Assembly (NCBI GenBank): GCA_029053015.1
Contig: JAIDHX010000037.1
Coordinates: 62,001 to 126,000 of the forward strand
Length of the DNA stretch: 64,000 nt
From: Lachnospiraceae bacterium
GTDB lineage: Bacteria > Bacillota > Clostridia > Lachnospirales > Lachnospiraceae
Direction: 5' to 3'
Shown here: positions 59,575 through 64,000 of the stretch, piece by piece
Layout: each line of letters opens with the position of its first letter
Position numbering within the stretch: the first letter of the stretch is position 1
Made by a program: the position numbers and the translations under genes
Notes under the pieces: generated by a model
The model's database searches: none
Told to the model about the DNA's origin: nothing
The model's input: the letters and a program-made list of their open reading frames with translations, nothing else

Positions 59575-60834
59575 ATGGCACTGAAAAAGAAACCGGTCAA
59601 CGGCATGAGGGATATTCTGCCTGCGGAGATGCAAATCAGGGACTATGTGACAGGCGTGATAAAGGATACCTACAGAAGCTTTGGCTTTACGCCGATAGAG
59701 ACGCCCTGTGTGGAAGACATTGCGAACTTAAGCAGCAAGCAGGGCGGGGAAAATGAAAAACTGATATTCAAGATTTTAAAGAGGGGAGAAAAGTTAAAGC
59801 TTGCGGAAGCGGAAAAGGAAAACGATTTGACGGACAGCGGGCTGCGCTATGATTTGACGGTGCCGCTGGTTCGTTTTTATTCCAACAATGCCGCCAGCCT
59901 GCCCAATCCCTTTAAGGCGCTGCAGATAGGCAATGTGTGGCGGGCGGACAGGCCGCAGAGAGGACGCTACCGTCAGTTTATGCAGTGTGACATCGATATT
60001 CTGGGGGAGGCTTCCAACCTTGCGGAGATAGAGCTGATACTGGCGACGACCACGACGCTCAGCAGGCTTGGCTTTGACAATTTCCAGATTCGGATAAACG
60101 ACAGGCGGATACTGAAGGCGATGGCGGCATATGCAGGTTTTTCTGAGGATGTGTATGACAGTGTGTTTATCACGCTGGATAAAATGGACAAGATCGGCAT
60201 AGACGGCGTGAAGGAAGAGCTTTTGCAGGAAGGCTTTTCTGCGGCAGTCTGTGAGAAGTATCTGGAGTTGTTCGAAAAGGTGCGGGGGACGGAGGACGGC
60301 GTCCTGTACTTAAAGGAGCTGCTTGGAGACTATCTGGAAAAAGAGGTTATGGATTCCTTTTCGGAAATCATAGACAGCGTAAACGCCAACAAAGAAGATA
60401 CGTTTGCGTTGGTATTTGACCCCACGCTGGTGCGGGGAATGGGCTATTATACCGGCACTATTTTTGAAATCGCAATGCCGGAATTCGGCGGAAGCTGCGG
60501 CGGCGGTGGAAGATATGATGAGATGGTGGGCAAATTTACCGGCAGTAACGTGCCTGCCTGCGGTTTTTCCATCGGCTTTGAGAGAATCGTCCTGCTGCTT
60601 ACGGAAAAGGGCTTTCAGGTGCCGGAGACATTGAAAAAGACAGCCTTTCTGATTGAAAAAGGCGTTGCGGGCGATATGCTGAACGAGGTGATTGCCGAGG
60701 CGAACGCGGAGCGGAAAAAGGGCAGGCAGGTGCTGACGGTCCGCATGAACAAGAACAAGAAATTCCAAAAGGAGCAGCTTATGGCAGAGGGCTATGAGGA
60801 ATTTAAGGAATTTTATAAAAATCCGCTGAAATAG
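59575..60834 (+). CDS. hisS: Histidyl-tRNA synthetase
   Basis: 419 residues from ATG 59575, 4 nt after GAGAGG; MRGFMAL from 59563 is the alternative. Class II aaRS: motif 1 around PVNGMRDILPAE, motif 2 FRADRPQRGRYRQFMQCD-type (NVWRADRPQRGRYRQF), and the His-binding GGRYDEM and FSIGFERI. It charges tRNA-His. aspS starts 12 nt downstream, the hisS-aspS order being common in Firmicutes. Confidence 0.96.
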   Translation: MALKKKPVNGMRDILPAEMQIRDYVTGVIKDTYRSFGFTPIETPCVEDIANLSSKQGGENEKLIFKILKRGEKLKLAEAEKENDLTDSGLRYDLTVPLVRFYSNNAASLPNPFKALQIGNVWRADRPQRGRYRQFMQCDIDILGEASNLAEIELILATTTTLSRLGFDNFQIRINDRRILKAMAAYAGFSEDVYDSVFITLDKMDKIGIDGVKEELLQEGFSAAVCEKYLELFEKVRGTEDGVLYLKELLGDYLEKEVMDSFSEIIDSVNANKEDTFALVFDPTLVRGMGYYTGTIFEIAMPEFGGSCGGGGRYDEMVGKFTGSNVPACGFSIGFERIVLLLTEKGFQVPETLKKTAFLIEKGVAGDMLNEVIAEANAERKKGRQVLTVRMNKNKKFQKEQLMAEGYEEFKEFYKNPLK

Positions 60835-60846
60835 GGAGGTAAATAT

Positions 60847-62649
60847 ATGTCTGAGACAATGAAGGGATTAAAACGTACGCACCGCTGCGGCGAACTGTCC
60901 GCCGCCAATGTGGGAGAAAATGTTACCGTCATGGGCTGGGTGCAGAAGCAGAGAAACAAGGGTGGAATCATATTTGTGGATTTGCGTGACCGTGCCGGGA
61001 TTTTGCAGGTGATTTTTGAGGAGAGCGACTGTGGAACGGAGAATTTTGCAAAGGCGGAAAAGCTGCGCAGTGAATTCGTGATTGCCGTGACGGGACGCGT
61101 GGAGAAGAGAGCCGCTGCCGCCAATGAAAATCTGGCGACGGGGGAGATTGAGGTACGCGCAGAGTCCCTGCGGATTCTGTCCGAGGCGGAAACGCCGCCC
61201 TTCCCCATAGAAGCTGAGAGCAAGACGAAGGAGGAACTTCGCCTGAAATACCGCTATCTTGATTTGCGCAGACCTGAACTGCAGAGGAATCTGATGCTGC
61301 GCAGTCAGATTACGACTACCATCAGGAGCTTTCTGACAGGAGAAGGCTTTCTGGAGATTGAGACGCCCATGCTGACCAAATCCACGCCGGAGGGCGCAAG
61401 GGATTATCTGGTGCCGAGCCGCGTGCATCCCGGGAATTTTTATGCGCTGCCGCAGTCTCCCCAGATATTTAAGCAGCTTTTGATGTGTTCCGGCTATGAC
61501 CGTTATTTCCAGATCGCAAGATGTTTTCGAGATGAGGATTTGCGCGCTGACAGACAACCCGAGTTTACGCAGGTGGATATGGAGCTTTCCTTTGTCGATG
61601 TGGACGATGTTATCGACGCGACGGAGAGAATGGTACAGCGGGTATGCCGCGATGCCATCGGCGTAGAGGTAAATCTGCCGATGAAGCGTATGACTTGGAA
61701 GGAAGCAATGGAGCGTTTTGGTTCAGACAAGCCGGATACCCGCTTTGGCATGGAACTGAATGATGTGTCCGAAGTGGTAAAGGGCTGCGGTTTCGGCGTA
61801 TTTACGGGCGCACTGGAAAACGGCGGTTCTGTGCGCGGCATCAACGTGAAGGGACAGGCAGAAATGCCCCGAAAGAAAATAGATGCCCTGACGGAGTTTG
61901 CCAAGGGTTACGGTGCAAAGGGACTTGCCTATTTGTCCGTACAGCCCGACGGTACTTATAAATCTTCCTTTGCCAAATTTATGACTGAAGAGGAGCTTTC
62001 CGCGCTTGTGAGCGCCATGAAGGGCGAAAAGGGCGACTTACTCTTATTTGCGGCGGATAAAAATAATATTGTATACAGTGTGCTGGGTGCGCTGCGTGTG
62101 GAACTGGCAAAGCAGCTTGAACTGATAGACAACAGCAGGTTTGACTTTTTGTGGGTAACGGAGTTCCCGCTTTTAGAGTGGAGCGAGGAGGAAAACCGTT
62201 TTGTTGCCATGCATCATCCTTTTACCATGCCCATGGAAGAGGATTTGCCCCTTATCGACACGGATCCCGGCAAGGTTCGCGCCAAGGCATATGACATCGT
62301 GTTAAACGGCGTGGAACTGGGCGGCGGCAGCGTGAGAATTTTCCAGCCCGATGTACAGGAAAAGATGTTTGAGGCGCTGGGCTTCACAAAGGAATCGGCG
62401 TATGAGCGTTTCGGCTTTTTGATTAATGCGTTTAAGTACGGCGTACCGCCCCATGCAGGGCTGGCAATCGGTCTGGACCGCTTTGTCATGCTGCTGGTAA
62501 AGGCGGATAATATAAGGGAGGTTATCGCCTTCCCCAAGGTGAAGGACGCTTCCTGCCTGATGAGCGAAGCGCCGAATGTGGTGGATGACATTCAGCTTGA
62601 GGAACTTAAAATCAGACTGGATGTGAAAGAGGACGAAGAAACGTGCTGA
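60847..62649 (+). CDS. aspS: Aspartyl-tRNA synthetase, bacterial type
   Basis: 600 residues. N-terminal OB-fold anticodon-binding domain (VTVMGWVQKQRNKGGIIFVDLRDRAGILQVIF), class II core with QSPQIFKQLLM and CFRDEDLRADRQPEFTQ (motif 2), a bacterial GAD insertion, and GLAIGLDRFVMLL (motif 3). Length and GAD domain mark the bacterial form. Start has GGGAGG. Its end overlaps the phosphopantetheinyl transferase gene by 7 nt. Confidence 0.97.
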   Translation: MSETMKGLKRTHRCGELSAANVGENVTVMGWVQKQRNKGGIIFVDLRDRAGILQVIFEESDCGTENFAKAEKLRSEFVIAVTGRVEKRAAAANENLATGEIEVRAESLRILSEAETPPFPIEAESKTKEELRLKYRYLDLRRPELQRNLMLRSQITTTIRSFLTGEGFLEIETPMLTKSTPEGARDYLVPSRVHPGNFYALPQSPQIFKQLLMCSGYDRYFQIARCFRDEDLRADRQPEFTQVDMELSFVDVDDVIDATERMVQRVCRDAIGVEVNLPMKRMTWKEAMERFGSDKPDTRFGMELNDVSEVVKGCGFGVFTGALENGGSVRGINVKGQAEMPRKKIDALTEFAKGYGAKGLAYLSVQPDGTYKSSFAKFMTEEELSALVSAMKGEKGDLLLFAADKNNIVYSVLGALRVELAKQLELIDNSRFDFLWVTEFPLLEWSEEENRFVAMHHPFTMPMEEDLPLIDTDPGKVRAKAYDIVLNGVELGGGSVRIFQPDVQEKMFEALGFTKESAYERFGFLINAFKYGVPPHAGLAIGLDRFVMLLVKADNIREVIAFPKVKDASCLMSEAPNVVDDIQLEELKIRLDVKEDEETC

Positions 62650-63362
62650 AGCTGTATTTGATGGAGGCAGAGCCGTTATTTGCTGCAGAGAACCGCGCAC
62701 GGGCGCAGGCGCTTGTGGAGAAAGAGAGAAGCAGGCGGGCGGCAGACGGGAAGCAGGAGAGCGCACAGGCATTAAGCCTTGCGGCAGGACTGCTCCTTGC
62801 CTATGCGGTTTTGCAGGCGGAGAAGCAGGCGGCGGGCGGCAAAGCCTTGTGTGAATGTAAGGAAGAAAAAATAAATCCGGTGTATGTGTCCGTGGAGGAA
62901 GCGATAGCCGAATTGCAGGGCAGAAAGCCGGTAGAAATAGTGAAAGCCCCGGGAGGAAAGCCATCGCTTCCAGATTCCCGGGGGCTTTTCTTTAACCTGT
63001 CCCATTCCGGCGCATATGCGGCATGCGCCATTTCCGACAGGGAGGTGGGGCTGGATATCCAGCAGTGCAAAAAGGCGGTTAGGCCCGCTGTTTTGGACCG
63101 GGTTCTGCATGAAATGGAAAAAGATTGTTGCGCCGGATTGTCCGAAGAAGAGAAAGCGGCTTTCTTTTTCAGGATTTGGGCGGCGAAGGAGGCGTATGTA
63201 AAATGTACGGGGGAAGGACTTGCCAAAAGATTTTCAGCGCTTCTTGCCGACTGGGAGAGCGGCAGCGTGACTGATACGGAGAAAGGCATAAGAAGAAAGC
63301 TTTATTCGGCAGAAGCGCCTGCCGGATATATAATTGCCGTTTGTACGGAGATTAAAATTTAA
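62643..63362 (+). CDS. Sfp-type 4'-phosphopantetheinyl transferase
   Basis: 239 residues from GTG 62643, inside the aspS end. Signature motifs: FNLSHSGAYAACAISDREVGLDIQ (Mg-binding region with GLDIQ) and FFRIWAAKEAYVKCTGEGL (the WxxKEAxxK motif). It attaches phosphopantetheine from CoA to carrier proteins of synthases. The Sfp type, longer than AcpS (about 125), usually serves polyketide or nonribosomal peptide carriers. No such cluster is in the window, so the target is unknown. The overlap with aspS suggests translational coupling. Confidence 0.88.
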   Translation: MLKLYLMEAEPLFAAENRARAQALVEKERSRRAADGKQESAQALSLAAGLLLAYAVLQAEKQAAGGKALCECKEEKINPVYVSVEEAIAELQGRKPVEIVKAPGGKPSLPDSRGLFFNLSHSGAYAACAISDREVGLDIQQCKKAVRPAVLDRVLHEMEKDCCAGLSEEEKAAFFFRIWAAKEAYVKCTGEGLAKRFSALLADWESGSVTDTEKGIRRKLYSAEAPAGYIIAVCTEIKI

Positions 63363-63463
63363 CAAAAAAGTACGACAGATTTTACCTGTTCCTGCATATA
63401 CTTATAGCATGATCGTTTGAACCGCCGTTGGCGTGCAGACAGGAATATGAAGGAATTGTGTAA

Positions 63464-64000
63464 ATGATGGAAACAAAGAAAGAAGCAGCCGATGAGGAGC
63501 TTTTGCGGCTGCAGAAGGAAATGGAGCAGATACGCTTCCGGTATCTCTATGAGAGCGCAGTGCGAAGCGTGATGGAGATTACAAGGCGGGAGGCTGTCGG
63601 ACTGGAAAATGCTTTTAACCGTGAAATTTTAAGCAGTTTAAGCGGCAGAATCAAAACGCCGGAGAGTATAGAGAGAAAGCTGGAAAAAAAGGGATGTAAG
63701 GTAAATCTGGAAACGGCAAGGACAAAACTTAACGATATAGCGGGCGTCAGGGCTGCCTGCTTTTTCCTGGATGACGTGTATGAGCTGGCAAAGCGGTTGA
63801 AGAGACAGGACGGATTTCGCGTGCTTAAGGAGAAAAATTATATTGAAAACCCTAAGGCAAGCGGCTATAAAAGTCTGCACCTGATTGTGGAGGTACCGGT
63901 GCCAGTGCCTGAGGAAAAAGCAGTAAAGCAGGGCGGCAGTGCTTCGGAACCGGTCAGGGTGGAGGTGCAGCTCCGCACGCTGGCAATGGATTTCTGGGCG
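63464..64000 (+). CDS. Small alarmone synthetase (RelQ/YjbM-like), 3'-truncated by window edge
   Basis: The frame is open from ATG 63464 to the last base, 179 codons without a stop. ATG 63467 is an alternative start; AAGGA lies about 10 nt upstream. The RelA/SpoT synthetase fold is clear: KLNDIAGVRAACFFLDDVYELAKRL, KASGYKSLHLIVEVP and VEVQLRTLAMDFW. There is no HD hydrolase domain before it, which fits the single-domain YjbM/RelQ or YwaC/RelP type. It would make ppGpp/pppGpp independently of ribosome signals. The N-terminal helix region (EELLRLQKEMEQIRFRY) is typical. Confidence 0.9.
   Translation, partial: MMETKKEAADEELLRLQKEMEQIRFRYLYESAVRSVMEITRREAVGLENAFNREILSSLSGRIKTPESIERKLEKKGCKVNLETARTKLNDIAGVRAACFFLDDVYELAKRLKRQDGFRVLKEKNYIENPKASGYKSLHLIVEVPVPVPEEKAVKQGGSASEPVRVEVQLRTLAMDFWA

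Noticed and set aside
1-64000. CRISPR arrays, rRNA genes, IS elements with transposase, prophage modules
   Set aside because: None seen on reading; the only mobile-type sequence supported is the transposase-less element at 17008-17366.

Overview
The window is about 64 kb from a Gram-positive, anaerobic, spore-forming member of the Clostridia, most likely Lachnospiraceae. The evidence is a Gram-positive PolC, sporulation sigma factors SigK and SigH, the MEP isoprenoid pathway (ispG, ispF, dxr), a two-gene SUF system, HemW/HemZ radical SAM proteins, and gene orders typical of this family. There is no rRNA, so the genus cannot be fixed. Almost all genes lie on the + strand, with short gaps and many small overlaps.

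Layout. 1-3.7 kb: the end of a dCMP deaminase gene, a zinc-ribbon/membrane protein with a toxin-like C-terminus, and an AT-rich patch (Gp37/Gp68-like protein, AraC-GyrI regulator, unknown protein) that looks acquired. 3.7-6.6 kb: a DUF2441-like gene on the minus strand, a 138-nt hairpin element, and an overlapping pair resembling ibrA-ibrB. 6.7-11.9 kb: a signalling cluster of hybrid histidine kinase, degenerate EAL-HDOD protein and chemoreceptor. 11.9-15.6 kb: lepA, hemW, sigK. 15.7-20.2 kb: pilT, comM/yifB and dprA, a competence-like set, interrupted by a clear MITE-like element just upstream of comM. 20.2-27.2 kb: M28 peptidase, ispG, polC. 27.2-31.9 kb: tRNA-Glu(CTC), a small coiled-coil protein, ispF with an odd Cys/Gly tail, and the conserved cysS-mrnC-rlmB-sigH run. 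32-38.3 kb: a CPA2 antiporter and an RND pump with its TetR regulator behind a near-ideal promoter and operator. 38.3-42.5 kb: a DtxR-type regulator divergent from a minimal sufC-sufB pair, then a polysaccharide deacetylase and a bactofilin. 42.5-47.1 kb: pyrH, frr, cdsA, dxr, rseP. 47.2-53.8 kb: apt, relA, a metallo-beta-lactamase-fold hydrolase, a PadR/DUF1700 pair, hemZ. 53.8-64 kb: NUDIX, a second metallo-beta-lactamase-fold protein, LysR, metE-metF, hisS-aspS, an Sfp-type phosphopantetheinyl transferase, and the start of a small alarmone synthetase.

The most unusual material is not coding. A 359-bp element at 17008-17366 has 15-bp perfect terminal inverted repeats and a perfect 10-bp target duplication. 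The hairpin in its right half shares a core with a second hairpin at 4463-4600 in front of the ibrA-like gene. The two differ by compensatory changes in their stems, so structure rather than sequence appears conserved. Other points of interest are the structured leaders of pilT and hisS, a palindrome in the suf promoter next to a DtxR regulator with an iron-type Cys ligand, and tandem AraC boxes.

All function calls come from reading the sequence and recalled family features. No database search was run.
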